Assembly: GCA_018394315.1 (NCBI GenBank)
Contig: CP074575.1
Span: 581,001-645,000, forward strand
Length of the DNA: 64,000 nucleotides
Reading direction: 5' to 3'
DNA from: Mycoplasmatota bacterium
Lineage (GTDB): Bacteria; Bacillota_I; Bacilli_A; MAG-NZ
Below the pieces are notes generated by a model. That model was not told the DNA's origin. It worked only from the letters and a program-made list of their open reading frames with translations, and did not search any database. The position numbers and the translations under genes were made by a program. Below, in pieces: positions 16,265 through 25,362 of the stretch. Numbering within the stretch: the stretch's first letter is position 1; the number at the start of each line of letters is the position of its first letter.

Positions 16265-17704
16265 TTATCTTTTTTCCCATTTAAGTATAGGATTTCTTGC
16301 TGCAGTCGCTTCATCTAATCTTCTAACGGGAGTATTATATGGAGCATGTTTTAAATATTCTGGTTTTTCTTTTGCTTCTTTAGCAATTAATTTAAGTGCT
16401 TCAATAAATGCGTCTAATGATTGTTTACTTTCAGTTTCAGTAGGTTCGATCATCATTGCTTCTTTAACGATTAATGGGAAATACACTGTTGGTGCATGGA
16501 ACCCTAGGTCTAATAAGCGTTTAGCAATATCTAGTGTAGTTACACCAGTTGATTTATCAATTAAACCATCGAATACAAACTCATGTTTACAAACCTCATC
16601 AATAGGTAGTAAATAATCATCTTTTAACGAATGCATTAAATAGTTTGCGTTTAATACGGCCATTTTTGATACTTCTTTTAGACCGTTGTTACCCATTGTA
16701 AGGATATATGTATAAGCTCTTACTAACACGCCAAAGTTTCCGTAGAATCCAGTTATTTGTCCAATTGAATTTGGCATATCATAATTTAATTTAAACTTTT
16801 CATCTTTTTTAACTACTTCAGGAACTGGTAAGAATTGTTCTAAGTGTTTTAATACACCAACAGGGCCTGAACCTGGTCCACCTCCACCATGAGGCGTTGA
16901 GAATGTTTTATGTAAATTTAAATGAATGATGTCAAATCCCATATCTCCAGGTCTAGATTGACCCATAATAGCATTTAGATTTGCTCCATCATAGTATAAT
17001 AATCCACCTTGACCATGAACTATTTCTTTGATTTCTACGATATCCTTTTCGTAAATACCTAATGTATTTGGATTTGTTAACATAATTCCAGCAATTTCAT
17101 CGTTCATTGCTTGTTTTAAAGACTCAATATTAACTGTCCCATCCGGATTAGACTTAACTTCAACTATGCCATATCCAGCTACCGTAGCGCTTGCTGGATT
17201 TGTCCCATGAGCTGAATCCGGAACTATTACTTTTGTACGTTTAGTATCATTGTTGTGTTCATGATATGCTTTCATTATCATTAGTCCAACTAATTCACCA
17301 TGTGCTCCTGCAAATGGATTTAATGATACCTTAGACATTCCAGTAACTTCAGCCAAAGAATTACTCAAGTTATACATTAATTCTAGTGAACCCTGAGCAA
17401 AGTCTTGATTTACTAGAGGATGTGTATTCTGGAAGAAATAATTAGCTGCCATATCTTCGTTGATTTTTGGATTGTATTTCATTGTACAAGATCCTAATGG
17501 ATAGAAACCTGTATCAACACCAAAGTTTTTATTTGATAAGTTTACGTAATGTCTCATCACTTCATTTTCACTTACTTCAGGGAGAACTAACTCTGAAGTT
17601 CTTTTTAATTCTTTAGGTAATTGATATGATTCTATTTCACATTCTGGTAACGAGTAACCTACTCTATTTTCTCTTGAAAGTTCAAATATTAATTTATCGT
17701 ACAT
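16265..17704 (-). CDS. gcvPB: Glycine decarboxylase P-protein subunit 2
   Basis: 479 residues. The PLP-binding half of the split P-protein: the Schiff-base Lys is in [20 protein letters not shown] (about residue 270), with [10 protein letters not shown] and GADGVNLNAI-like ([13 protein letters not shown]) contacts. Together with GcvPA it decarboxylates glycine and passes aminomethyl to lipoyl-GcvH. It is separated by one base from gcvPA and is the last gene of gcvT-gcvH-gcvPA-gcvPB. Confidence 0.96.
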   Translation of the reverse strand: MYDKLIFELSRENRVGYSLPECEIESYQLPKELKRTSELVLPEVSENEVMRHYVNLSNKNFGVDTGFYPLGSCTMKYNPKINEDMAANYFFQNTHPLVNQDFAQGSLELMYNLSNSLAEVTGMSKVSLNPFAGAHGELVGLMIMKAYHEHNNDTKRTKVIVPDSAHGTNPASATVAGYGIVEVKSNPDGTVNIESLKQAMNDEIAGIMLTNPNTLGIYEKDIVEIKEIVHGQGGLLYYDGANLNAIMGQSRPGDMGFDIIHLNLHKTFSTPHGGGGPGSGPVGVLKHLEQFLPVPEVVKKDEKFKLNYDMPNSIGQITGFYGNFGVLVRAYTYILTMGNNGLKEVSKMAVLNANYLMHSLKDDYLLPIDEVCKHEFVFDGLIDKSTGVTTLDIAKRLLDLGFHAPTVYFPLIVKEAMMIEPTETESKQSLDAFIEALKLIAKEAKEKPEYLKHAPYNTPVRRLDEATAARNPILKWEKR

Positions 17705-17705
17705 A

Positions 17706-19022
17706 TTATAACTCCTTCAAACAGTTCAAGAATTTTTCGATTTCTTGTTTTGTTCTTTTTTCCGTTACACAGAATAGAATGTGATTGTTACCTAAATCAA
17801 TACCAGGAACGATTGAGCATGATTCTAATGCTTTTTTAACTTCAGTATATGGAACTTTCGATTCAACTACAAATTCATTAAAGAATTCACCAGTATAAAC
17901 TTTATCGAAGTTTTCCATCTTAATAATTTCATTATATACAAAGTGTGATTTTTGATAGTTTTGAGTAGCTACATCAATCATACCTTGTTTTCCCATTGTT
18001 GCTAGGTAGATAGTAGTTGCTAATACGTTTAATGATTGGTTAGAACAAATATTTGAATTTGCTTTTTCTCTCCTAATATGTTGTTCACGAGCTTGTAAAG
18101 TTAACACAAATGCTCTTTTTCCATCAACGTCTACTGTTTCTCCGCAAATTCTACCTGGCATTTTTCTCATTAATTTTTTAGTTGTGGTCATAAATCCTAA
18201 GTAAGGTCCACCATAACTCATAGGAATACCTAATACTTGGGCATCACCAACTACAATATCTGCTCCTATTTGACCTGGAGTTTTTAGTAGCGGAAGCATT
18301 AATGGATTTACACCCATAATAAGTAATGACTTATTTCCATGAATTTCTTCAACTACTGATGATGGATCTTCAATCAAACCATTATAGTTTGGAGATTGTA
18401 TAAATAACCCTGAAATTGTTTTATCTAGTTTGTCTAAGACTTCTTGATAATCAGTAATACCATCTACAGTATCAATAATTTCAACTTCAAAACCACGGAA
18501 TCTAGCGTATGTTTTAATTACACTAATATAAGATGGGTTAACTGCACCAGAAACAAGAATCTTGTTTCTTCTAGTTGCACTATTTGCCATCATAGAAGCT
18601 TCAGCTGCACCGGTATATGCGTCGTATAATGAAGCGTTAGATACTTCCATATCTGTTAAGTTACACATCATTGTTTGATACTCAAATATATATTGTAAAG
18701 TACCTTGTGAAACTTCAGGTTGATATGGAGTATAAGCAGTTATAAATTCACTTCTATCAATAATGTGTTTTGTGATACTTGGAATATAATGATCATATGC
18801 TCCAGCTCCAACGAAAGGTACCATACCGATTTTGTTTTTATGTGAAATAGAATTGATTCGTTCTATAACTTCTAATTCACTTAAACCTTTTTCTAAGTTA
18901 TAATCTTTTTTGAACTTTACACTATCTGGAATATCAATAAACAAATCATCAATCGAATTAATTCCGATAGTTTTAAGCATTTCTTTTATATCTTGTTCAG
19001 TATGTGGAATGTATTTATTCAT
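17706..19022 (-). CDS. gcvPA: Glycine decarboxylase P-protein subunit 1
   Basis: 438 residues, normal for the split N-terminal half of P-protein. It has [14 protein letters not shown] near residue 70, [20 protein letters not shown] and [12 protein letters not shown], the usual landmarks. It pairs with GcvPB to form the alpha2beta2 glycine dehydrogenase of the cytosolic glycine cleavage system. The start overlaps the end of gcvH by one base, indicating translational coupling. Confidence 0.96.
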   Translation of the reverse strand: MNKYIPHTEQDIKEMLKTIGINSIDDLFIDIPDSVKFKKDYNLEKGLSELEVIERINSISHKNKIGMVPFVGAGAYDHYIPSITKHIIDRSEFITAYTPYQPEVSQGTLQYIFEYQTMMCNLTDMEVSNASLYDAYTGAAEASMMANSATRRNKILVSGAVNPSYISVIKTYARFRGFEVEIIDTVDGITDYQEVLDKLDKTISGLFIQSPNYNGLIEDPSSVVEEIHGNKSLLIMGVNPLMLPLLKTPGQIGADIVVGDAQVLGIPMSYGGPYLGFMTTTKKLMRKMPGRICGETVDVDGKRAFVLTLQAREQHIRREKANSNICSNQSLNVLATTIYLATMGKQGMIDVATQNYQKSHFVYNEIIKMENFDKVYTGEFFNEFVVESKVPYTEVKKALESCSIVPGIDLGNNHILFCVTEKRTKQEIEKFLNCLKEL

Positions 19023-19396
19023 TATGCAGTGAACTCTTTATATGCAGTAGCGTTCATTAATGATTCTAACTCAGATTCATTGCTTAACTCGACTTTGAAA
19101 ATCCACGCATTAAATGGATCTTCGTTAACAGATTCAGGAGCATCTTCTAAATTTTCGTTAACTTCAACAATTTTACCACTAACTGGAGTCAGTACATCTG
19201 ACGCAGCTTTAACAGACTCAATTGCACCGATTGGATCGTTAGCACCAAATTCATCATCAAGATCTGGTAATTCAACGAATACAATTTCCCCAAGTTGAGA
19301 TTGTGCGAAATCAGTAATTCCAACTGTAGCTATCTTACCTTCAACTTTTATCCATTCATGATCATTTGAATAAAATAAACCTTCTACTATTTTCAT
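19022..19396 (-). CDS. gcvH: Glycine cleavage H protein
   Basis: 124 residues, full length. The lipoyl-carrying Lys63 sits in GAIESVKAASDVLTPVSG; ending NEDPFNAWIFKVEL is typical. It carries the aminomethyl group between P- and T-proteins. The start has TAAAGGAGAA upstream. LplA and LipA, encoded divergently next to this operon, can attach or synthesise its lipoyl group. The L-protein (dihydrolipoyl dehydrogenase) is not in this window. Confidence 0.97.
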   Translation of the reverse strand: MKIVEGLFYSNDHEWIKVEGKIATVGITDFAQSQLGEIVFVELPDLDDEFGANDPIGAIESVKAASDVLTPVSGKIVEVNENLEDAPESVNEDPFNAWIFKVELSNESELESLMNATAYKEFTA

Positions 19397-19410
19397 TTCA
19401 CTTTTCTCCT

Positions 19411-20475
19411 TTATTTTTTATAGTTCTTATTCATAAATTTTCTTGAAACTATTTTAGCTTTTAGCTTACGATTTCTAACTTGAATGTAAACTATATCGCC
19501 AAGTTTATAATTAACCGGAATAAGTGCTAAAGCAACTGATCTATCTAACATATACCCAGTTGTGATTTCACCGATTTCCTCTTCATCAATATTTAAGACT
19601 TTATATCCGTGTCTAGGGATACCTTTATCGATTAATTCAATCCCTGCACTTTTAAGTTTTCTATTTTCTTTAATTTCTTTTAGCGCATCTCTACCAATAA
19701 AATCTACATCTAGTTTAACAAACATCCCTAAACTAGCTTCAATTGGATTGATTTGATCACTTATTTCGTTTCCGTATAATGGTAACGTAGCTTCAAACCT
19801 TAAGGTGTCTCTTGCACCTAAACCAATTGGCATAGCTCCTAACGCTAATAGTTTTTCCCAGATATTTATGATATCGTAAGAGTAAATTTCAAATCCATCT
19901 TCACCAGTATATCCTGTTCTTGATACTATACACTCTTTACCGTCTACGGTAATTTCTTCAAATGTGAAAAACGTAATTTTAGATAAATCATGATTAGTTA
20001 ATTTTTGCAACATTTCTTCAGCTTTAGGACCTTGAATAGCTACTTCAGACATGTCGGATTTGTCAGTTAAATTTACACCGAATGAATTGTTCTTATTTAA
20101 CCATGCGAAATCCTTGTCTTTATTCGATGCATTTACAACTAATAAGTATTTTTCATTATCATACTTATATACTAATAAATCATCTACTACGGTTCCGTTT
20201 TCATAACACATTAATCCATATAATACTTGATTGTTTGCTTGTTCAGTAATGTCGTTTGTAAAGATGTATTGAACAAATTCGGTTGCCTTATCACCTTCAA
20301 CTAATATTTCTCCCATATGCGAAACATCAAAGATACCAGCATTGCTTCTAACAGCAGCATGTTCAGCTTTAATTCCTTCATATTGGATAGGCATTTGGTA
20401 TCCTGTGAATTCAACCATCTTAGCACCTAATTTTACGTGATTATCATATAAAGCAGTCCTTTTCAAATTGCTCAA
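19411..20475 (-). CDS. gcvT: Aminomethyltransferase (T protein)
   Basis: 354 residues with a TTG start. An in-frame GTG three codons upstream lies inside the GGAGGTG ribosome binding site and cannot be the start. It transfers the aminomethyl carbon to tetrahydrofolate, releasing ammonia. It has LYDNHVKLGAKMVEFTGYQMP at the N terminus, GIFDVSHMGEI, SRTGYTGEDGFEIY and GARDTLRFEATLPLYGNE. First gene of the gcv operon. The 93-base gap to lplA is too short for a tandem glycine riboswitch, and none is visible. Confidence 0.96.
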   Translation of the reverse strand: MSNLKRTALYDNHVKLGAKMVEFTGYQMPIQYEGIKAEHAAVRSNAGIFDVSHMGEILVEGDKATEFVQYIFTNDITEQANNQVLYGLMCYENGTVVDDLLVYKYDNEKYLLVVNASNKDKDFAWLNKNNSFGVNLTDKSDMSEVAIQGPKAEEMLQKLTNHDLSKITFFTFEEITVDGKECIVSRTGYTGEDGFEIYSYDIINIWEKLLALGAMPIGLGARDTLRFEATLPLYGNEISDQINPIEASLGMFVKLDVDFIGRDALKEIKENRKLKSAGIELIDKGIPRHGYKVLNIDEEEIGEITTGYMLDRSVALALIPVNYKLGDIVYIQVRNRKLKAKIVSRKFMNKNYKK

Positions 20476-20501
20476 TGACCCCACCTCCTATTCACAATAT
20501 T

Positions 20502-20545
20502 ATTATACATTAAATGGGCTTTTTATCAATGAATTATGCTATAAT
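20502..20545. promoter_or_regulatory. Divergent promoters of gcvT and lplA
   Basis: Minus strand: TTGATA (20524-20529), 16-base spacer, TATAAT (20502-20507), reading into gcvT. Plus strand: an extended -10, TGCTATAAT, with TATAAT at 20540-20545 reads into lplA; its -35 is poor. The two promoters interleave, so the cleavage system and lipoate attachment could be co-controlled. Confidence 0.6.
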
Positions 20546-20568
20546 AATTTTGGTTAAGGGGTGAAATT

Positions 20569-21543
20569 ATGAGAATTATTGAAAGCGCTAATAAAAGTGG
20601 TACTTATAATTTGGTTTTTGAGAGATATTTAGTAGAAAATTATCAGGAAGATACGTTCATTATTTGGACTAATGACCCTGGAATTTATGTCGGAAAAAAT
20701 CAAAATACTTTAGAAGAAATCAATCAAACCTTTATAGATGATAATAATTTAGAAGTATTTAGAAGATTATCAGGTGGTGGAACTATTTTTCATGATCAAA
20801 ACACTGTGTATTATTCATTTATAACTAAAAATAAAAGAGAAGTTAAAGATAACTTTATACACTTTAACAATATAGTAACGGACTTCTTAAATACGGTAAA
20901 CGTAGAGGCGGTCCTTTCTGGTAGGAATGATGTATTAGTTAACGGTAGAAAGGTATCGGGTTCAGCTGAATATTATTATGAGGATATATTAGTTCACCAT
21001 GGTTCGTTACTATTTAATACTGATACAGCTTTTTTAGCACAAGCTTTAACCCCAAATAAAAAGAAATTTATCTCGAAGGCTGTTAATTCAGTAAAGGCTA
21101 GAGTAGATAATATAGTAAATTATACAAACTTAAATGTAGCTGAGTTTAAAAAAGCATTTGTGAATTATGTTCTGAATAGATTTAGTGGAGTTAAGAAGTC
21201 TATTACACCAAATGAAAACATCGAAACATTGAAAATGATTGAAAATAAATATGGAACATGGGAATGGAATTACGGGAAAAGTCCCGCTTATTCATTCACT
21301 AATGACGAGAAATATCCATTTGGAATTGTTAAAGTGGATTTGAATGTATCAAAAGGATTAATTAAAGATATTTCCATTACTGGAGACTTCTTCAGTGAGG
21401 CAGATGTTTCAGAGTTAGAGAAACAATTAATAGGAATTAAATATGATATGAAAGAAATAGAAGAAACACTAAAAGATGTAGAGGTAACTAAATATATAGT
21501 AGGTGCTGACCTAAAAAATATACTAGAATTAATGAGGAACTAA
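20569..21543 (+). CDS. lplA: Lipoate-protein ligase A
   Basis: 324 residues behind AAGGGGTG. It activates free lipoate with ATP and transfers it to the Lys of lipoyl domains. It has the signature RRLSGGGTIFHD (about residues 65-76), GRNDVLVNGRKVSGSAEYYYED with the catalytic Lys, and VHHGSLLFNTD; the C-terminal accessory domain (about 230-324) is present, so it is the full LplA rather than the transfer-only type. It is divergent from gcvTH-PA-PB and one base upstream of lipA. Confidence 0.93.
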   Translation: MRIIESANKSGTYNLVFERYLVENYQEDTFIIWTNDPGIYVGKNQNTLEEINQTFIDDNNLEVFRRLSGGGTIFHDQNTVYYSFITKNKREVKDNFIHFNNIVTDFLNTVNVEAVLSGRNDVLVNGRKVSGSAEYYYEDILVHHGSLLFNTDTAFLAQALTPNKKKFISKAVNSVKARVDNIVNYTNLNVAEFKKAFVNYVLNRFSGVKKSITPNENIETLKMIENKYGTWEWNYGKSPAYSFTNDEKYPFGIVKVDLNVSKGLIKDISITGDFFSEADVSELEKQLIGIKYDMKEIEETLKDVEVTKYIVGADLKNILELMRN

Positions 21544-21544
21544 T

Positions 21545-22387
21545 ATGGAAAGAAAACCTGAATGGCTTAAGATTAAAGTTAATGCCGAGCATAAAGATGT
21601 ATCAAAGTTGTTAAGAAAGAATAATCTTCATACAGTTTGTGAGGAGGCGTTTTGTCCTAATAGAATGGAATGTTTTGCGAAGAAAACAGCGACGTTTATG
21701 ATATTAGGAGATGTTTGTACAAGAAATTGTCGTTATTGTAATGTTACATCTGGTAATCCAAAACCAGTAGTTGATGATTCTGAAAATATACTAGAAACGA
21801 TTAACAAACTTGGACTTAAATATGTAGTGGTTACATCCGTAACAAGAGATGACTTAAAAGACGGTGGTGCTAGTCAATTTGTTAAGGTGATCGAGAAAGT
21901 TAAAGATAAAGACTGTAAAATTGAAGTGTTAATTCCTGATTTTTTGGGTGATTTAAGTGCTTTAAAAAAAGTTGTAATGTCTAAGCCTGACGTCTTGAAT
22001 CACAACATTGAAACAACAAAAAATATATTTTCTAGTGTTCGACCAAAGGGAGATTATAATCAGTCACTTGAACTGATTAAGAGAGTAAAAGAAATAGACC
22101 CAAATATGACTACTAAATCCGGATTTATGGTTGGCCTAGGAGAAAGTTATGAAGATGTTGTAGAGACACTTAAGGATTTAAGAAGTGTTAATTGTGATAT
22201 CGTTACAATTGGACAGTATTTACAACCTAGTAAGGATAATATAGAAGTTGCTGAATATATTCATATAGATAAATTTGAAGAGTTCAAAAAAATTGGTTTA
22301 GAACTTGGATTTAAAAATGTATATTCTGGCCCTTTTGTAAGAAGTTCGTATAATGCTGAAGAGATTTATGAAGGCGAAGATATTTAG
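21545..22387 (+). CDS. lipA: Lipoyl synthase
   Basis: 280 residues. Radical SAM enzyme that inserts two sulfurs into octanoyl chains. The auxiliary cluster cysteines are C32, C37 and C43 (VCEEAFCPNRMECF), the radical SAM cluster CxxxCxxC is C58, C62 and C65 (CTRNCRYCNV), and the C-terminal RSSY ligand motif is present (FVRSSYNAEE). It forms an operon with lplA, so the cell appears able both to salvage and to finish lipoate on GcvH. Confidence 0.95.
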   Translation: MERKPEWLKIKVNAEHKDVSKLLRKNNLHTVCEEAFCPNRMECFAKKTATFMILGDVCTRNCRYCNVTSGNPKPVVDDSENILETINKLGLKYVVVTSVTRDDLKDGGASQFVKVIEKVKDKDCKIEVLIPDFLGDLSALKKVVMSKPDVLNHNIETTKNIFSSVRPKGDYNQSLELIKRVKEIDPNMTTKSGFMVGLGESYEDVVETLKDLRSVNCDIVTIGQYLQPSKDNIEVAEYIHIDKFEEFKKIGLELGFKNVYSGPFVRSSYNAEEIYEGEDI

Positions 22388-22429
22388 ATGTTTTATTAAA
22401 TAAAATGACAGGTATTAAAGTCCACATCC

Positions 22430-22458
22430 TGAATAATTTTTCTATTAAGTTATATAAT
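22430..22458 (+). promoter_or_regulatory. Promoter of the small heat-shock gene
   Basis: TATAAT at 22453-22458 with a moderate -35 (CTGAAT/TGAATA near 22429-22435), 27 bases before the start codon. No CIRCE or CtsR-type operator is visible in the 97-base gap after lipA. Confidence 0.4.
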
Positions 22459-22484
22459 AGAAATGAAACGTTAGGAGGATATAT

Positions 22485-22889
22485 ATGGATTTTTTTCCAC
22501 AAACAAGAAAAAATATTAGTGAGTTATGGGATAATCTCACAGATGACATGTTTAGTCCGTTTAAGTCTAGTGCAATGAGAACAGATATTTATGAAAAAGA
22601 TGGTAATATAGTATTAGAAACAGAGTTGCCTGGATTTCATAAAGAGAACATATCAGTAGATTATAAGAATGAATATTTAACGATTACTGCTAAAAGTAAG
22701 TATGAGGCAGAGGCTGAAACAAGAAAGTATCTAAAAAGAGAAAGAACTTACGGTGAATACGTAAGAAGATTCTATGTTGATGGTATAGATAAAGATAAGA
22801 TTAATGCTTCATTTAAAGAAGGAATATTAAAAGTGGCAGTTCCTAAACCAGAAACTAAGCAATCATTTAAAACTATTAATATCGATTAA
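22485..22889 (+). CDS. hsp20: Small heat-shock protein, Hsp20 family
   Basis: 134 residues behind TTAGGAGG. The alpha-crystallin domain covers about residues 32-125 (TDIYEKDGNIVLETELPGFH through INASFKEGILKVAVPK, with the GILKV-type motif near the end). The short N-terminal region has FFPQTRKNISELWDNL and the C-terminal tail lacks a clear IXI motif. ATP-independent holdase chaperone of the cytosol. Monocistronic with its own promoter and terminator. Confidence 0.92.
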   Translation: MDFFPQTRKNISELWDNLTDDMFSPFKSSAMRTDIYEKDGNIVLETELPGFHKENISVDYKNEYLTITAKSKYEAEAETRKYLKRERTYGEYVRRFYVDGIDKDKINASFKEGILKVAVPKPETKQSFKTINID

Positions 22890-22892
22890 AAT

Positions 22893-22930
22893 AAAAGTTA
22901 GAAATTCTTACTGAGTTTCTAACTTTTTTT
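22893..22930. terminator. Bidirectional terminator between convergent genes
   Basis: AAAAGTTAGAAA/TTTCTAACTTTTTTT. The stem with T run serves the heat-shock gene on plus; the A run gives a T run on minus for the convergent membrane-protein gene, whose last codons lie within it. Confidence 0.8.
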
Positions 22931-23588
22931 GAAAGCGACAATCATATTTACAATTTGAACAACGCAGATTCTCGTTTGATATATCGATAAATCTTTCTGG
23001 ATGTAATGCATAGCTTATTTCCCACTCTATCAATGCGATAGCACCTAGTAAGAATAATGACCATGTTTTAAATTCAGGAATAAAGATAAATGGAGCGAAT
23101 TTTAAAAAATGATCCCAGTTATAAATTCTACATGTGTTGCAGCATCTATTTCTGATAAATATTTTATGAAATATACACCAGGTATTAATTGAAAAATAAT
23201 CTATAAAGTTAAGGATAATTACTAGTAGTATAATATGATATCTATTTATTATGTTTGTATAATAAAGCACTCCAACACATAAAAGAAACAACATATACAA
23301 ACTGAATGTAATAATAGCTCTAACATTCATTGCTTTTACGTATTCGAACAAACTTTCTTTACTGTAGTTTGCTTCTTTGAAAAATTTCTTTAAGTATTTA
23401 CCACTAGGAGAATATTTTGCAAATCTTGGTATGATTACTGATAAAATATCTAAAATAAAAATTAACCAAAATATGTTGTATACCCATTCTGGAATCTTTA
23501 CTAGAAAATCATTATAGAAGAAGAATAAAACTAGACTTACGATTAATAAAATTGTTGAGAGAAGGTATTTTATTTTGGTGTACTTCAT
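22908..23588 (-). CDS. Membrane protein with two cysteine motifs
   Basis: 226 residues with four to five hydrophobic segments (about 8-26, 35-53, 90-112, 116-135, 178-195). Two Cys clusters are striking: WCIFHKIF followed by RCCNTCRIYNWDHF (about 137-165) and a C-terminal RCSNCKYDCRFQ (about 209-220). The spacing suggests metal or disulfide centres on the same side of the membrane. I do not know a named function. The clustered Cys and the NWDH segment imply a conserved enzymatic or metal-binding role rather than a structural one. Confidence 0.7.
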   Translation of the reverse strand: MKYTKIKYLLSTILLIVSLVLFFFYNDFLVKIPEWVYNIFWLIFILDILSVIIPRFAKYSPSGKYLKKFFKEANYSKESLFEYVKAMNVRAIITFSLYMLFLLCVGVLYYTNIINRYHIILLVIILNFIDYFSINTWCIFHKIFIRNRCCNTCRIYNWDHFLKFAPFIFIPEFKTWSLFLLGAIALIEWEISYALHPERFIDISNENLRCSNCKYDCRFQKKLETQ

Positions 23589-23769
23589 GATTTTTGCTCC
23601 TTTGTCTTTTTATCATTATATCAAATCACAGATTTTATTTCTAAAAAGTTGTGAATTATAATTTTAAAATTAGAATTGTGATACCTATGCGATTTTGATG
23701 TTTTCATAGAAATATTAGTCTTTCTTTTGAAATCTATTGTGTCTATAATTTAAGAAGGAGGTGCTTTTT

Positions 23770-25029
23770 ATGGATATAGCTGAAAGAAAAATTCTATGCG
23801 TAGATTTAAGAAGTTTTTTTGCTTCAGTTGAATGTGCAGATGCTGGGTTTGACATATATGAAGTACCTTTAGTCGTAGCTGATAGATCAAGAGGAGAGGG
23901 AGGTATTACCCTAGCTGTGACGCCATATTTAAAAGAAAAAGGAGCAACCTCTAGATGTAGAATATATGAGTTACCCAAAGGGATAGATATTATATATGCT
24001 AAGCCAAGGATGGCAAGATACGTTGAAGTATCTACAGAGATTATTTCTATCTACTTAGATTATGTATCTGAAGAGGATTTGCATATTTATTCTATCGATG
24101 AAGCATTCTTAGATGTAACTGATTATTTAGAATATCACAAGCAAAACGAATGGGAATTAGCACATACTATTCAAGCTCATATTTTAAAGCAAACTAAGAT
24201 CCATTCTACATGCGGGATTGGTCCTAATATGTTGATCGCAAAATTAGCTCTTGATCTAGATTCTAAGAAATCTAAAACGGGAATTTGTAAATGGACCTAC
24301 GATGATATAAAAACAAGACTCTGGCCTGTTAAACCCTTAAGTAAGGTATGGGGAATAGGTCCAAGATTAGAGAAAAGGTTGAATGCTTTAAAAATATATA
24401 ATGTCTATGACTTAGCTCATACTGAAATATCTATTTTAGAAAAGCATTTTGGTGTTTATGGGAAACAACTTTATTATCATTCTCATGGTATTGATCATTC
24501 ATCAATGCAATCTAAACATGAGTATGAGCCTAAATCCACTAGTATAGGTCATGGGCAAACCTTATATTTTGATCATGATGCTAGCAACGTTAAACAGATT
24601 ATTCTAGAATTAAGTGATAGAGTGGCTAAGAGACTAAGAAAAAAAGAAAAAGTTGGGACGGTTATTCATTTATCAATCGGTTATTCAAAGGCTGTCTCTG
24701 GAGGGTTTTCTAGACAATTAACAATTGATTATCCAACAGATTCACCTAATGAAATTAATAAAGTATGTTCTGAATTGTTTGATAAACATTATGATGGAAA
24801 ACCGATAAGAAAGGTGAGTATATCTGTAGGCCATTTGATGGAAAGAAATGTCGTACAAATGGATTTGTTTGGTATTCAAGCTAAGTATGATAGAGAAAGA
24901 AGATTACTAAATGCTATGGATGATATTCATGAATGGTATGGTAAAAACGCAATACTTAGAGCTAGTCACTTTAAAGATTCGTCGACAATGCGAGAAAGAA
25001 ATAAACTCATTGGAGGGCACCGTGCATGA
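23770..25029 (+). CDS. Y-family DNA polymerase, UvrX/YqjW-like
   Basis: 419 residues from the ATG (MDIAERKILCVDLRSFF) behind AAGGAGGTG. The polymerase motifs are intact: CVDLRSFFASVE with the first metal Asp, and HIYSIDEAFLDVT with the Asp-Glu pair. The thumb HhH region (VWGIGPRLEKRLNALKIYNVYDLA) and little-finger domain follow. The protein ends with a QMDLFG motif resembling a sliding-clamp-binding peptide. Translesion synthesis is the expected role. The stop overlaps the start of a YolD-like gene, the usual partner of this Bacillota subgroup. No SOS box (GAAC-N4-GTTC) is visible upstream. Confidence 0.9.
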   Translation: MDIAERKILCVDLRSFFASVECADAGFDIYEVPLVVADRSRGEGGITLAVTPYLKEKGATSRCRIYELPKGIDIIYAKPRMARYVEVSTEIISIYLDYVSEEDLHIYSIDEAFLDVTDYLEYHKQNEWELAHTIQAHILKQTKIHSTCGIGPNMLIAKLALDLDSKKSKTGICKWTYDDIKTRLWPVKPLSKVWGIGPRLEKRLNALKIYNVYDLAHTEISILEKHFGVYGKQLYYHSHGIDHSSMQSKHEYEPKSTSIGHGQTLYFDHDASNVKQIILELSDRVAKRLRKKEKVGTVIHLSIGYSKAVSGGFSRQLTIDYPTDSPNEINKVCSELFDKHYDGKPIRKVSISVGHLMERNVVQMDLFGIQAKYDRERRLLNAMDDIHEWYGKNAILRASHFKDSSTMRERNKLIGGHRA

Positions 25030-25340
25030 GCGATAGAGGTATGATGAAATGGAACTCATTTAACGCACTACTTGCTCACGGATCAAATGTTCAAAAGATG
25101 ATGTTAGAAAGAAAAAAATTACCAAAACCAATTTTGTCTGTTGATCAATTAGAAGAATTAAATGATTTGCTTACTTTAGCTTATCTAGATAAATTTGAGA
25201 TTGTTATCTATTATTATAAATCGGGATATATTTTTGATCATGAGGGTGTTATTAAGAAAATCGATCAATATACTAAAGAAATCATATTTGAAGGCTTTAG
25301 GGTAAAAGTATTAGATGTAATAAAGATTATTAAAAAGTAA
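25026..25340 (+). CDS. YolD-like protein
   Basis: 104 residues beginning MSDRGMMKWNSFNALLAHGS, the characteristic N terminus of YolD-like proteins, which in Bacillota are almost always encoded with a UvrX-type Y-family polymerase. The C-terminal half contains a predicted beta-rich domain (FEIVIYYYKSGYIFDHEGVI). A 4-base ATGA overlap couples it to the polymerase. The molecular function of the family is unresolved; a role as polymerase accessory or regulator is inferred from co-occurrence. Confidence 0.85.
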   Translation: MSDRGMMKWNSFNALLAHGSNVQKMMLERKKLPKPILSVDQLEELNDLLTLAYLDKFEIVIYYYKSGYIFDHEGVIKKIDQYTKEIIFEGFRVKVLDVIKIIKK

Positions 25341-25362
25341 AACCGGACAATTAAGTCCGGTT
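25341..25362. terminator. Terminator after the yolD-like gene
   Basis: AACCGGAC-aatta-GTCCGGTT stem followed by AATTTTGTTTG on plus; on minus the A run precedes it, so it may also end the convergent gene. Confidence 0.7.

Noticed and set aside
20476..20568. Glycine riboswitch upstream of gcvT
   Set aside because: Only 93 bases separate gcvT from divergent lplA and none of the riboswitch core motifs is visible; promoters fill the space.
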